DNA of 37,988 nucleotides from an uncultured Muribaculaceae bacterium. GTDB lineage: Bacteria; Bacteroidota; Bacteroidia; Bacteroidales; Muribaculaceae. Below the pieces are notes generated by a model that did no database searches, was not told the DNA's origin, and saw only the letters and a program-made list of their open reading frames with translations. The stretch lies in the NCBI GenBank assembly GCA_910587475.1, contig CAJUMR010000024.1:1-37988 (forward strand). The letters are read 5' to 3'. Below, piece by piece: positions 25,327-34,143 of the stretch; the stretch's first letter is position 1; each line of letters begins with the position of its first letter. The position numbers and the translations under genes were made by a program.

Positions 25327-26784
25327 TCAGTATCCGACCTCGTGGACTATGCGTCCGGCACGCAGAAGTTTGAGATATCTGATGAAGAACCCGAGGGTGA
25401 CACACGCCACTGCCGCCGCACACGTCAGCGCCGGCACGAGGCCAAGGCCGAAACCTTCGGGCGACGGTGCGAAGATGACGTAGCTTACGCTGACCATAGT
25501 CATGAACAACGCCGGCAACAGCGACACAATGTAAAGCTTATTGTGACGGGCAAGATAGACGGTAACAGCCCACAGCGTGAAGACTGCCAGAGTCTGGTTG
25601 ACCCAGGCGAAATAGCGCCACAGCACATTGAAGTCGATCATCATCACACCGAAGCAGAGCGCAAAAATCGGAAGGCTGACTGCAAGGCGTTTCAAAATAG
25701 GTTTCTGGTCAAATTTCATGAAATCGGCAGCAATCAGACGCGCCGAGCGCAAAGCCGTGTCGCCGGTGGTGATCGGTGCTGCGATAACGCCGAGCAATGC
25801 GAGCACTCCGCCAACAGAGCCGAGCCACGAGATCGAAATATCGTTGACGAGCGCCGCCGGTTTGCCTCCGTGTTCGGCCATGTAGGATGCAAGCTGATCG
25901 TAACCGCCGACAAAAGTTATGGCCGCAGCCGCCCAGATGAGCGCCACGATGCCTTCTGCCACCATAGCACCATAGAAGATCGGACGCGCGAGTTTTTCAT
26001 TCTTCAGACAGCGCGCCATCATCGGGGATTGCGTTGCATGGAAACCCGATATAGCACCGCAGGCGATGCTCACAAACATCATCGGGAAAATTGGCGTCGA
26101 CTCCGGATCTGAACGACGGTTGAACATGCCTTCTGCAAAGCCATCGGGAATGGTCTGATCGCCGAACAGCAATACAAACAGCAGACCGGCCGCCATGAAC
26201 AGCAACGCAAGGCCGAACACCGGATAAAAATTGCCGATCAGTTTGTCGATGGGCAACAGTGTTGCAAGAATATAGTACAGGAATATGGCTCCGATCCAGA
26301 ATGTACGGTCAAGATAATCGGGCGTCATCCCGGCCAAGAGATCGGCAGGGTTGATCACAAAAACAGCCCCGACAAGGATCAGCAACACGACCGAGACCAC
26401 ACGCATGATCTGCTTGATCGACAGACCGAGTTCCCGTCCGACAAGTTCGGGCAACGAATCGCCGCCGCTGCGGATCGACATCATACCCGACATGAAATCG
26501 TGGACGGCGCCGCCGAAAATTGTGCCGGCGACAATCCATATGAATGCTGCCGGGCCAAACATCACACCCATGATAGCCCCGAAGATCGGTCCGAGGCCGG
26601 CAATGTTAAGAAACTGGATCAAAAACACTTTCCACGCGGGCAACGGCATGAAATCAACGCCGTCCTGCTTGGTTTCCGACGGCACCGGGCGCGACGGATC
26701 GACTCCGAAGATTTTCGCGCATAAGGTTCCGTAGATGCAATATCCGCCGATGAGCACGGCCAAAGCAATGAGAAAAGAGGTCAT
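25327..26784 (-). CDS. cstA: CstA-family carbon-starvation transporter
   Basis: An integral inner-membrane protein of 485 residues with a dozen or more hydrophobic helices, belonging to the shorter CstA group. The CstA N-terminal signature is clear: DGVDFMPLPAWKVFLIQFLN, then IAGLGPIFGAIMGVMFGP and GAVHDFMSGMMSIRSGGDSL. Family members import pyruvate or peptides during carbon limitation in enterobacteria; the substrate here is not known. It lies 38 bp after floA and 11 bp before the PHP gene, within one probable transcript. Confidence 0.93.
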   Translation of the reverse strand: MTSFLIALAVLIGGYCIYGTLCAKIFGVDPSRPVPSETKQDGVDFMPLPAWKVFLIQFLNIAGLGPIFGAIMGVMFGPAAFIWIVAGTIFGGAVHDFMSGMMSIRSGGDSLPELVGRELGLSIKQIMRVVSVVLLILVGAVFVINPADLLAGMTPDYLDRTFWIGAIFLYYILATLLPIDKLIGNFYPVFGLALLFMAAGLLFVLLFGDQTIPDGFAEGMFNRRSDPESTPIFPMMFVSIACGAISGFHATQSPMMARCLKNEKLARPIFYGAMVAEGIVALIWAAAAITFVGGYDQLASYMAEHGGKPAALVNDISISWLGSVGGVLALLGVIAAPITTGDTALRSARLIAADFMKFDQKPILKRLAVSLPIFALCFGVMMIDFNVLWRYFAWVNQTLAVFTLWAVTVYLARHNKLYIVSLLPALFMTMVSVSYVIFAPSPEGFGLGLVPALTCAAAVACVTLGFFIRYLKLLRAGRIVHEVGY

Positions 26785-26822
26785 AGCAATCTGTATAAAT
26801 CTGTGTCAATCATTTTATTCAA

Positions 26823-27806
26823 TTATTTTTTCACCATAGGCGAAGATTCAGCCGGACGGGCTATGTTTTCGCGCATCTCGGTGTCGGCCTCGATGTTTTT
26901 CATCTTATAGTAGTCCATGATGCCAAGATTACCCTTGACAAAGGCTTCGGCCATAGCCCTTGGCAACTCGGCCTCGGCTTCGATGACTTTTGCCCTCGCC
27001 TCCTGGGCCTTGGCTTTCATTTCCTGCTCGAGCGCGATGGCCATAGCCCTGCGCTCCTCAGCCTTTGCCTGCGCGATGTTTTTATCGGCCTGTGCCTGAT
27101 CGATCTGCAACGCAGCTCCGATGTTGCGGCCGATGTCGATGTCGGCGATGTCGATCGACAGGATTTCAAACGCTGTGCCCGAGTCAAGGCCTTTCTTGAG
27201 AACAAGCTTGGAGATCGAATCAGGATTTTCGAGCACCTGCTTGTGGCTCACCGACGAACCGATCGACGACACGATGCCTTCGCCGACACGGGCGAGCACT
27301 GTGTCCTCGCCTGCACCGCCGACAAGCTGGCGTATGTTGGCTCTGACTGTCACGCGGGCCTTGGCGATCAACTGTATGCCGTCTTTGGCCACTGCTGTCA
27401 CCGGAGGGGTGTCGATCACCTTGGGATTGACGCTCATCTGCACGGCTTCGAACACGTCGCGGCCCGCGAGGTCGATGGCTGTGGCCATCTTGAAACCCAG
27501 GTCGATATTGGCTTTCGCCGCCGACACCAGGGCGTGGACCACCTTGTCGACGTTGCCGCCCGCAAGATAATGCGCTTCGAGATCGTCGCGGGTTATGTCT
27601 TTAAGTCCGGCCTTGTGGGCTTCGATCATCGCACGGACAATCATGCTCGCAGGCACCTGACGTATGCGCATGAGCACCAGCTGGAGCAGCGAAATCCTGA
27701 CGCCGCTGACGCGCGCGGATATCCACAGAAAAAACGGACAATAGTAGAAGAACAGTATCAGAAGGATAATGCCTGCTACGATGAGAATAATGATTGGCAG
27801 TTCCAT
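26823..27806 (-). CDS. floA: Flotillin-like protein FloA
   Basis: 327 residues. A single N-terminal membrane hairpin (about 3-30, PIIILIVAGIILLILFFYY) is followed by the family-specific SGVRISLLQLVLMRIRQVP. Then comes the SPFH region and a long Ala/Glu-rich coiled coil (about 215-290, KAEERRAMAIALEQEMKAKA). FloA proteins form mobile membrane microdomain assemblies and influence fluidity and the activity of membrane complexes. In many bacteria floA travels with an NfeD gene; here none is adjacent, and the upstream partner is a TPR/PD40 protein 38 bp away. Confidence 0.94.
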   Translation of the reverse strand: MELPIIILIVAGIILLILFFYYCPFFLWISARVSGVRISLLQLVLMRIRQVPASMIVRAMIEAHKAGLKDITRDDLEAHYLAGGNVDKVVHALVSAAKANIDLGFKMATAIDLAGRDVFEAVQMSVNPKVIDTPPVTAVAKDGIQLIAKARVTVRANIRQLVGGAGEDTVLARVGEGIVSSIGSSVSHKQVLENPDSISKLVLKKGLDSGTAFEILSIDIADIDIGRNIGAALQIDQAQADKNIAQAKAEERRAMAIALEQEMKAKAQEARAKVIEAEAELPRAMAEAFVKGNLGIMDYYKMKNIEADTEMRENIARPAESSPMVKK

Positions 27807-27844
27807 GTTATTTTATTTAACGGTTAATTTATTTTCCCTTGGGA

Positions 27845-29233
27845 TCAGCGCGTCTCGAGACGTATCACCTTATTGCGCCACTCCGATAGCTGCTGGCGGC
27901 TGTATTCGACCGCCGCCTCGGCATCGAGTATCTGGTCTGACAACGATTTCTCGCCACCTCTGTAACGGTCGCGCAACTGTTGCAAGCGTTGCTCCTGTGC
28001 GTCGAGCTGGGCCTGCTCTTTCAACAGCTTGCTCATCTCCTGGCGGGCCTGACGGTTCTGGAAGTCATCGAGCGATGTGTACACCTTTCCGTTGCCCATC
28101 GACAGCTCGAACGCGCTGCGCTGATGGCCGCGTTTCTTACCGCCCTCCTCTATCGAGGCGATGCGCTCGCGCAAAGCCGACACATCGGATGTCTGCGTTG
28201 CAGCGATCGACGTGATCTTTGCCTTGGCGACAAGCGTAGGATCATCGGCATCGTAATTGACGCGGGTCTGCGACGGGACGAACGTGTAGATCGTCACCTT
28301 GCCGGGGATACCGGCGCGGTCGCTGGCAAACCATCCTGCTCCGGTCGCTTCATCGATAGCAAGCATATAGTCATTGTAGGGCGAGTTGTAAGGCATGCCC
28401 ATGTTCTGCGGCTGCAGGTATCCGTCGTCCGACCGGCGGGTCATGAATATGTCATACCCTCCGAGCGAGCCTTCTCCTGTCATCGCAAAATACAATGTGA
28501 CGCCGTCGGGCATCAGAAAGGGATAATCGGCGTCGCCGCCGTTGCCGAACTCCCCGTCAAGCGGCGAAGCATGGTCGATCGTGCCGTCATCGAGGATAGA
28601 TGCCGACATGAGCACCGACGTGCCCGACATATCGCTCTCTGCCCATATCATCTCGCTGTTGTTGGCAGGCTGATAGACCAATGTGCGCGCTTTCACCTCC
28701 GTTTCCTCCGGAAGAAGCAGTTTGCCGGCTTCGGGTGACAGGCGATAGTGGGTGAAAAAATCGGCCGCATCGACATTGATCGAATCCACGATCTCGATCT
28801 TCTCGACTCGTTCGAGCATGTTGCGCAACATTACCAGACGGCCGCGCATCTCGTCCATCTCGGCGGGTTCTGACTTTTTATTTTTCTTGAGTTTCTCGCT
28901 CCATGTGTCAAGATGCTCATCGGCTGCGTCGACATCGTAATTGTCGAGGGCGATCTTGACAAGCAGCCTCGAAGCGTCGGCAACGCCGCGTCCCTCCGCC
29001 GTTTTCAACGGCTGCACGGCATCGGTCATGCGTCCCAGCTCATAAAGCGAGGCGCCGAGATAATAGTTGACATTGCCGTCGCGCGGCGACGATTTGCGCA
29101 GGGCCTCCAGACGCGCGGCAGCCTCTTTATAATGACCGCTCTTATAGAGTTTTTTTGCCTCATCTATAGGAGCTGCCGACAATGCCATCGCTCCGGCGCC
29201 CATCATCAAAAGACAAAGTAAGAATAATCGCAT
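27845..29233 (-). CDS. Exported TPR/PD40-repeat protein with C-terminal coiled coil
   Basis: 462 residues. A signal peptide (about 1-20) precedes two or three TPR-like helices (DEAKKLYKSGHYKEAAARLE). A beta-propeller-like PD40 segment lies at about 240-330, with the repeated pattern YPFLMPDGVTLYFAM and GGYDIFMTRR that is seen in OmpA-linked Bacteroidetes envelope proteins. Residues ~390-462 form a coiled coil (EMSKLLKEQAQLDAQEQRLQ). No OmpA peptidoglycan-binding domain follows. It is probably periplasmic and scaffolding; the exact role is unknown. It is first in the transcript with floA, cstA, the PHP gene and the U32 gene. Confidence 0.82.
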   Translation of the reverse strand: MRLFLLCLLMMGAGAMALSAAPIDEAKKLYKSGHYKEAAARLEALRKSSPRDGNVNYYLGASLYELGRMTDAVQPLKTAEGRGVADASRLLVKIALDNYDVDAADEHLDTWSEKLKKNKKSEPAEMDEMRGRLVMLRNMLERVEKIEIVDSINVDAADFFTHYRLSPEAGKLLLPEETEVKARTLVYQPANNSEMIWAESDMSGTSVLMSASILDDGTIDHASPLDGEFGNGGDADYPFLMPDGVTLYFAMTGEGSLGGYDIFMTRRSDDGYLQPQNMGMPYNSPYNDYMLAIDEATGAGWFASDRAGIPGKVTIYTFVPSQTRVNYDADDPTLVAKAKITSIAATQTSDVSALRERIASIEEGGKKRGHQRSAFELSMGNGKVYTSLDDFQNRQARQEMSKLLKEQAQLDAQEQRLQQLRDRYRGGEKSLSDQILDAEAAVEYSRQQLSEWRNKVIRLETR

Positions 29234-29258
29234 AGGTATATGATTTTTTTTAGTTTCT

Positions 29259-29266
29259 CAAAGTTA
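29259..29266 (-). promoter_or_regulatory. -7 box for the TPR/PD40-floA-cstA transcript
   Basis: TAACTTTG on the minus strand, a perfect TAnnTTTG match 26 bp before the start codon. A TTTG (29287-29284) lies 17 bp upstream, slightly close for a -33 element. Confidence 0.6.
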
Positions 29267-29350
29267 CAAATTCTTTTTGAAACCAAATGTTACATAGTCT
29301 GCAATTAAATGAATTTATCAAAATACCTCCCCCGCCAGCTCACGTCAACG

Positions 29351-29379
29351 AAAAAGCCGGCTCGATATTCGGCCGGCTT
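29351..29379 (-). terminator. Intrinsic terminator of ptb-buk
   Basis: AAGCCGGC (29354-29361) and GCCGGCTT (29372-29379) pair around a 10-nt loop. On the minus strand the stem is followed by a T-run (29355-29351). It lies about 90 bp after the buk stop codon. The 234-bp gap up to the TPR/PD40 start otherwise holds only that gene's promoter. Confidence 0.85.
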
Positions 29380-29467
29380 CCGTAAGCTATCATCATTGGC
29401 TGATTTTCAGCGACATGTTGTGGCGCGTGAGTTCACGTCGGATTGCATCCTACGCCCCGACCGGCAT

Positions 29468-30532
29468 TCAGTCAGGATTGTAAGTCATCACTGGCAACGA
29501 GCCGGTCATGGCTCCATAGGCATTGAACGCAAGAGCTCCGAGCTCGTCCTCACCTGCTCTGACCGACACTGGCGCAAGCCAATCGATCCATTCACACAAT
29601 TTATTGACGCAATACGTGCTGTTGGCAATGCCTCCGGTTAGAATAATGGCATCGATGTGACCCTTGAGCGAGACAGCCCTCGCCCCCACCTGACCTGCCA
29701 CAGAGTAAAGCATCGCATCGAGCACACTCTTATATGGCTCTTCGCCGGCCTCTGCCCGCTTGACGATCTCGGCCACATCGTTTATGCCGAGCAACGCCGT
29801 CAGACCGCCTTTGCCGTTGAGCATTTTTCGGATCTCACGTTCGCTGTACTTCCCACTGAAACACAGATCGACAAGGCTGCACGCCGGTAATGTGCCGGCT
29901 CGCTCGGGACTGAACGGGCCGTCGCCGTCGAGTGCATTGTTGACGTCGATGACACGGCCATGACAATGGGCGCTGACCGAGATGCCTCCACCGAGGTGCA
30001 CTACGATCAGATCGAGTTCTTCATATTTGAGACCGTTCAGTCGCGCATAGCGTCGCGACACGGCCTTGCTGTTCAACGCATGGAAGATCGACTTTCTTCT
30101 CATGCCGGGCAAACCCGACACATGCGCTTCGGGGATCATCTCGTCAACGACTTCGGGGTCTGCGATAAAGGCCGGACATCCTATCGTCGATGCAAATTTG
30201 TCGGCCATCAGTCCCCCGAGATTGCATGCATGTTCCATCTCTGCATTGACTAGGTCATGCTTCATTCTATCGTCGACCTTGTAGACTCCGCCGGGGGTCG
30301 GTTTCAACAGGCCGCCACGCGCTATGACGGCGTCAAACTGATGGGCGATCGCTTGCTCGGACAACAGACGGTACATTGCATCCATGCGATACTGCAGCTG
30401 CTCGTTGACATGCTCGAACTGCGCCAGTTCATCGACCGGATGCTGCACACATCCTTTCCACTTTATAACTTCATTATCGTAAACTGCAAACTTTGTTGAA
30501 GTCGAACCGGGATTGATAACGAATATCTTCAT
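29468..30532 (-). CDS. buk: Butyrate kinase (ASKHA family)
   Basis: Interconverts acyl phosphate plus ADP and the free short-chain acid plus ATP. The protein has 354 residues, the butyrate-kinase length (acetate kinase is about 400). The phosphate loop is FVINPGSTSTK at the N-terminus, and VVHLGGGISVSAH and the later AIILTGGIANS complete the ATPase fold. The start at 30532 (MKIFVINPG) was preferred over an in-frame ATG 36 bp upstream because family members begin exactly there. It follows ptb after 16 bp. In Bacteroidales the pair may serve butyrate, isobutyrate or other branched acids; chain preference cannot be read from the sequence. Confidence 0.92.
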   Translation of the reverse strand: MKIFVINPGSTSTKFAVYDNEVIKWKGCVQHPVDELAQFEHVNEQLQYRMDAMYRLLSEQAIAHQFDAVIARGGLLKPTPGGVYKVDDRMKHDLVNAEMEHACNLGGLMADKFASTIGCPAFIADPEVVDEMIPEAHVSGLPGMRRKSIFHALNSKAVSRRYARLNGLKYEELDLIVVHLGGGISVSAHCHGRVIDVNNALDGDGPFSPERAGTLPACSLVDLCFSGKYSEREIRKMLNGKGGLTALLGINDVAEIVKRAEAGEEPYKSVLDAMLYSVAGQVGARAVSLKGHIDAIILTGGIANSTYCVNKLCEWIDWLAPVSVRAGEDELGALAFNAYGAMTGSLPVMTYNPD

Positions 30533-30548
30533 CGTTTTGGCAAAATAA

Positions 30549-31466
30549 TTATGAAGCCAGACAGGCAAGAATTAGACTGTAAAATTTTGACTCGGCCGAA
30601 TCTGCGCGCGATGCCACTACGACCGGCGACGTTGTGCCGGTGACAAGTCCGGCCATGCGCGCCTTGCCGAAAAATGAGACTGTTTTATAAAATGTATTTG
30701 AAGCTTCCAGATCAGGCATTATCAACACGTCGGCATCTCCGACAACATCTGATCCGATTTTTTTGATCCGGGCGCTCTCAGCGTCACAAGCGGTCTTGAC
30801 GTCCATCGGTCCGGCCATCGAAATGTCACCATAGTCGCCTCGCGACGCTCTCGACATCAATTCCGTATAGTCGGTCGTAACCTGAAAACGTGGATTCACC
30901 TTTTCCGTAAAATGAATCAAGGCTATCTTTGGGCGAGCGATGCCGAGCTTGCGACATGTGTCGCTGTCATATCTGACCATAGCGTCATATTGGTCCAGAC
31001 CGGGCGTCGGTATCACAGCGGCGTCGGAGAACATGAGAAGCTTATGGTAGGCTGGCGCTTCGACAAGTGTAAGATGACTCATCACGGCTCCGCGCTCGAT
31101 CAAGCCACGGCCGTTTTCCTTGTCGATCACCTCATGCAACAATGTGTCGGTGTTAAGCGAACCTTTCATCAGCACATCGGCCTCGCCATCATGGACTATG
31201 CGCACCCCCTCTTTGGCGGCGGCAACCACGTCGGCGCATGCGATCACTGTCAGGCGCTCTGACGGCATACCGGCACAGAATTCCTTGAGCCCGGCAGATT
31301 CTTTTCCGTCAGTCAGCAATACGAGATCGACCAGATCTTCTTCCGCACAACGCCGGACGACATACTCCGTATGATCGTCGTTAGGACAGACTATAGCGAC
31401 TTTCTTTCTCTGTCCCATACTCTTATATCGTGCCAATAGGGCTTCAAAATTAATTAGCGGTTCCAT
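30549..31466 (-). CDS. ptb: Phosphate butyryltransferase
   Basis: Exchanges CoA for phosphate on butyryl-CoA (or related acyl-CoA), giving the substrate of the next enzyme, butyrate kinase. The protein has 305 residues. The phosphotransacetylase fold is recognisable from DVLMKGSLNTDTLLHEVI, FSDAAVIPTPGLDQ and the C-terminal GTTSPVVVASRADSAESK. The start was set at 31466: an in-frame ATG at 31487 overlaps the promoter -7 box (31485-31492) and could not be in the transcript. The resulting leader is very short, about 12 nt. Confidence 0.92.
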   Translation of the reverse strand: MEPLINFEALLARYKSMGQRKKVAIVCPNDDHTEYVVRRCAEEDLVDLVLLTDGKESAGLKEFCAGMPSERLTVIACADVVAAAKEGVRIVHDGEADVLMKGSLNTDTLLHEVIDKENGRGLIERGAVMSHLTLVEAPAYHKLLMFSDAAVIPTPGLDQYDAMVRYDSDTCRKLGIARPKIALIHFTEKVNPRFQVTTDYTELMSRASRGDYGDISMAGPMDVKTACDAESARIKKIGSDVVGDADVLIMPDLEASNTFYKTVSFFGKARMAGLVTGTTSPVVVASRADSAESKFYSLILACLAS

Positions 31467-31484
31467 CTGATCTCGTATTTTTTG

Positions 31485-31492
31485 CAAATATA
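31485..31492 (-). promoter_or_regulatory. -7 box of the ptb-buk promoter
   Basis: The minus strand reads TATATTTG, a perfect TAnnTTTG. No clear TTTG is visible at the -33 position. It decides the ptb start codon, because an upstream ATG falls inside it. Confidence 0.6.
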
Positions 31493-31640
31493 CGAATTTG
31501 TTTCGTCATTGCTAAATTAGCGGCACAAAAACTGCACATTCCGGCCAAAAACATGCAATCCTGTATAATCATCCGCTGCCTCACATAATTTGGAACACCA
31601 CCCCGATTTTTATATATATTATTGAACAGACTCTTACCAA

Positions 31641-31664
31641 TACGGAAATTTTTCCGTAACTTTG
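31641..31664 (+). promoter_or_regulatory. Promoter of the AspT-type transporter with overlapping 18-bp palindrome
   Basis: TAACTTTG (31657-31664) is a perfect -7 box 95 bp before the start codon. Directly over its left end lies TACGGAAA-TT-TTTCCGTA (31641-31658), a perfect 8-bp inverted repeat. The position suits an operator for a dimeric repressor or a transcript-independent DNA site. The rest of the 292-bp divergent region is AT-rich with no further clear element. Confidence 0.55.
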
Positions 31665-31758
31665 CAACGCAATTTCGAAATAGCGCTATGTCTGCATGCC
31701 ATAGTCTGCTGTCTAATGTAAGAAGCATTGTTTTTATTTATCTTCAATAAATTATTTT

Positions 31759-33420
31759 ATGGATTGGTTTTTTGATCTGCTCATGCCTGGGAACGAATCA
31801 ATTGCAAGCACCCTGGTGCTGTATTCGTTTGTCATCGCAGCGGGCATCTACATCGGCAAACTCAAGATATTCGGGGTTTCGCTCGGTGTGACATTCGTTC
31901 TTTTTGTCGGCATCCTCCTGGGACATTTCGGCTACATTGTCAACGAAAACATCCTCAAGTTCGTCAGAGAGTTCGGACTTATTCTGTTCATCTTCTCTAT
32001 CGGTCTTCAGGTCGGTCCGGGCTTCTTCTCTTCATTTAAGAAAGGTGGCATGCGACTCAACTTTCTTGCCGTGCTGATCATCGCCTTGAACGTGCTGATT
32101 GTCATCGGCATCTATTATTTCGGCAACATCAACGACATCAACGCCCTTGTCGGTGTGATGAGTGGCGCCGTCACCAACACACCCGGTCTCGCAGCCGCGC
32201 AGCAAGCGGTCAGCCAGATGTATCAGAGCCCCGAACAAGCCAATCTGATGGCATCGGGCTACGCTGCCGCCTACCCGCTCGGAGTCGTAGGCATCATCCT
32301 GGCCATGTTTGTGATCAAAGGCATATTCCGCATTTCTATTGACAACGAGATAAAAGAAATCGAAGAAGATCAGGAAAGCTCACAGCTCAAGCCGTTCCTG
32401 CTGTCGATCGAAGTCACCAACAAACTCGTCGACGGCCACTCGTTGCTTAAGCTCCACGATGTAATCCAATGCAACTTCGTCGTATCGCGCATCATGGGCC
32501 AGGACGACATCGTCACCATCCCTAAATCATCGACTGAAATTCACACCGGTGACAAATTGCTCATTGTCTGCTCGGCTGCCGACGCTCCCCGCTTCACTGC
32601 CGTGCTCGGACCGCAGATCGAAATGGACTGGGAAGCGACCCACACACCCGTATACTCCCGTCGCATATTGATCACTAAAAGCGAATACAACGGCGTTGCC
32701 CTCGGTTCGCTCCGTCTTCACAACGGTTACAAACTCAACGCTACCCGCGTCAACCGCGCCGGTGTCGACCTGCTGGCCGCCCCCAACCTCAGACTCCAGA
32801 TGGGCGACCGTCTGACTGTGGTCGGAGACCTCGACGACATCGATCGCCTCGCTTCGCGACTCGGCAACTCGATGAAACGCCTCAACCAGCCCAACCTTAT
32901 CACAATATTTATCGGCATCATCCTCGGCATCATCCTCGGCTCGATCAACATCGGCTTCGGCATGAAACTCGGACTCGCAGGTGGCCCGCTGGTTGTTGCG
33001 ATACTCCTCAGCCGCTTCGGCTACAAAGCGAAACTCATCACCTACACATCGTCATCCGCATCGTTACTGCTGCGCGAACTCGGCATATGCATGTTCCTCG
33101 CATCCGTAGGCATCTCTGCCGGCAAAGGATTTGCCGACGCAGTGTTCAACACCACTGGCATGTGGTGGGTCATCTGGGGCTTCGTCATCACGGTCGTGCC
33201 TCTGATCATCGTAGGTCTCATAGCCCGCGGACGCTACAAAATCAATTTCCTCACAATCATGGGTCTCTTCTCAGGCGGTTGCACCGATCCCCCAGCACTC
33301 GCCTACGCCAACAACTCGACAGGCAACGATGCGCCTGCCGTAGCTTACTCGACAGTCTACCCGCTGACCATGTTCCTGCGCGTTGTCGCAGCACAAGCGC
33401 TGATACTCTGTCTCGGTTAA
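31759..33420 (+). CDS. AspT/YidE-family putative transporter with two RCK_C domains
   Basis: An inner-membrane protein of 553 residues. Two sets of about five helices (residues ~15-195 and ~375-553) flank a cytoplasmic middle with two TrkA-C/RCK_C domains (about 212-285 and 298-370: VVSRIMGQDDIVTIPKSSTE, then NATRVNRAGVDLLAAPN). The two membrane halves carry related motifs, GVMSGAVTNTPGLAAAQQA and GLFSGGCTDPPALAYAN, the AspT duplication pattern. The family includes the aspartate:alanine antiporter, but most Bacteroidetes members have unknown substrates. The gene is monocistronic, with its own promoter and a strong shared terminator. Confidence 0.9.
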   Translation: MDWFFDLLMPGNESIASTLVLYSFVIAAGIYIGKLKIFGVSLGVTFVLFVGILLGHFGYIVNENILKFVREFGLILFIFSIGLQVGPGFFSSFKKGGMRLNFLAVLIIALNVLIVIGIYYFGNINDINALVGVMSGAVTNTPGLAAAQQAVSQMYQSPEQANLMASGYAAAYPLGVVGIILAMFVIKGIFRISIDNEIKEIEEDQESSQLKPFLLSIEVTNKLVDGHSLLKLHDVIQCNFVVSRIMGQDDIVTIPKSSTEIHTGDKLLIVCSAADAPRFTAVLGPQIEMDWEATHTPVYSRRILITKSEYNGVALGSLRLHNGYKLNATRVNRAGVDLLAAPNLRLQMGDRLTVVGDLDDIDRLASRLGNSMKRLNQPNLITIFIGIILGIILGSINIGFGMKLGLAGGPLVVAILLSRFGYKAKLITYTSSSASLLLRELGICMFLASVGISAGKGFADAVFNTTGMWWVIWGFVITVVPLIIVGLIARGRYKINFLTIMGLFSGGCTDPPALAYANNSTGNDAPAVAYSTVYPLTMFLRVVAAQALILCLG

Positions 33421-33470
33421 CGCCTGCTCAGGCGCGGCCAGATAATCCACGCCTCGATCAATAATGACAA

Positions 33471-33518
33471 AAAAAGATGTTCGATTCGCCGCCGAGCGGC
33501 TATAATCGAACATCTTTT
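33471..33518. terminator. Bidirectional terminator between transporter and thioredoxin genes
   Basis: AAAAGATGTTCGATT (33472-33486) pairs perfectly with AATCGAACATCTTTT (33504-33518). GCCGC/GCGGC (33488-33492/33496-33500) extends it inside. The minus strand has a seven-base T-run after the stem and the plus strand ends in TTTTG, so it can end both convergent transcripts. Confidence 0.9.
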
Positions 33519-33578
33519 GTATTTTCTGCAGTCATTCGCTGCAGATAAAGGAGAGTTAATTAAAAGGAGAATGAGAAA

Positions 33579-33923
33579 TCACTTGTTAAAGCGTTCATCG
33601 CTCTTTGTTTCTTCGTAATCACGGATCTTGTCGACAAGCACATCGGCCTGCTGAAGACCGACAGCGCGCCACACAGGTTCACCATTTTTAAACAGGATCA
33701 ACGTCGGGATCGACTGCACATTGTATCGGCGAGCCACAGCCTCGTTCTTGTCAATATCAATCTTAACAACATTGGCAGCATCGCCGACCTGGTTCTTTAC
33801 ATTCTCTATGATCGGAGACTGCATCTTGCACGGTCCACACCATGTGGCATAAAAATCTACCAATGTAGGTTTTGAATCCTGTATCAAATCATTGAAATCA
33901 CTCATATCGTTGTTCATTTTCAT
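33579..33923 (-). CDS. trxA: Thioredoxin
   Basis: A cytoplasmic dithiol-disulfide oxidoreductase, 114 residues, close to the standard ~105. The redox site is WCGPCK with C29 and C32, preceded by LVDFYATW; the cis-proline loop is SIPTLILFKNG. The C-terminus has an extra charged tail (EETKSDERFNK). Two more ATGs lie 6 and 18 bp after the first; any of the three could be used. The gene is monocistronic, ending at the bidirectional terminator; I found no perfect -7 box in the 143 bp upstream. Confidence 0.95.
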   Translation of the reverse strand: MKMNNDMSDFNDLIQDSKPTLVDFYATWCGPCKMQSPIIENVKNQVGDAANVVKIDIDKNEAVARRYNVQSIPTLILFKNGEPVWRAVGLQQADVLVDKIRDYEETKSDERFNK

Positions 33924-34020
33924 TATTATTAAATTTACTATTACAACGCATTATTCGACGTAATGTTTTACCGGGGTATAATAAAAAAGCGCATATCGGC
34001 GATTAAACATTTGACAAGCA

Positions 34021-34051
34021 TTGCCAAAACGAAAAATTCTACGTAACTTTG
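34021..34051 (+). promoter_or_regulatory. Promoter of tRNA-Arg
   Basis: TAACTTTG (34044-34051) is a perfect -7 box with TTG (34021-34023) 20 bp upstream. The mature tRNA begins 15 bp past the box. Confidence 0.7.
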
Positions 34052-34066
34052 CACTACCAAAAGGTC

Positions 34067-34143
34067 GGTCCGGTAGCTCAGCTGGATAGAGCATCTGCCT
34101 TCTAAGCAGACGGTCATGCGTTCGAGTCGCATCCGGATCACCA
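34067..34143 (+). tRNA. tRNA-Arg (anticodon TCT), with encoded CCA
   Basis: A full cloverleaf is visible. The acceptor GGTCCGG pairs with CCGGATC (one G-T pair). TCTGC/GCAGA encloses the loop CTTCTAA with anticodon TCT, reading AGA. The T-arm is ATGCG-TTCGAGT-CGCAT. The CCA end is encoded. The last 10 bases recur at 35569-35578, marking this gene as an integration site. Confidence 0.96.

Noticed and set aside
29468..30532. Acetate kinase
   Set aside because: The length (354 residues), the N-terminus FVINPGSTSTK and pairing with ptb point to butyrate kinase.
31467..31487. Upstream start of ptb at 31487
   Set aside because: That ATG overlaps the -7 box at 31485-31492 and would lie outside the transcript; the start at 31466 matches the family.
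31450..31728. Minus-strand 92-codon frame upstream of ptb
   Set aside because: It covers the ptb promoter and most of the divergent intergenic region and has no protein-like features.
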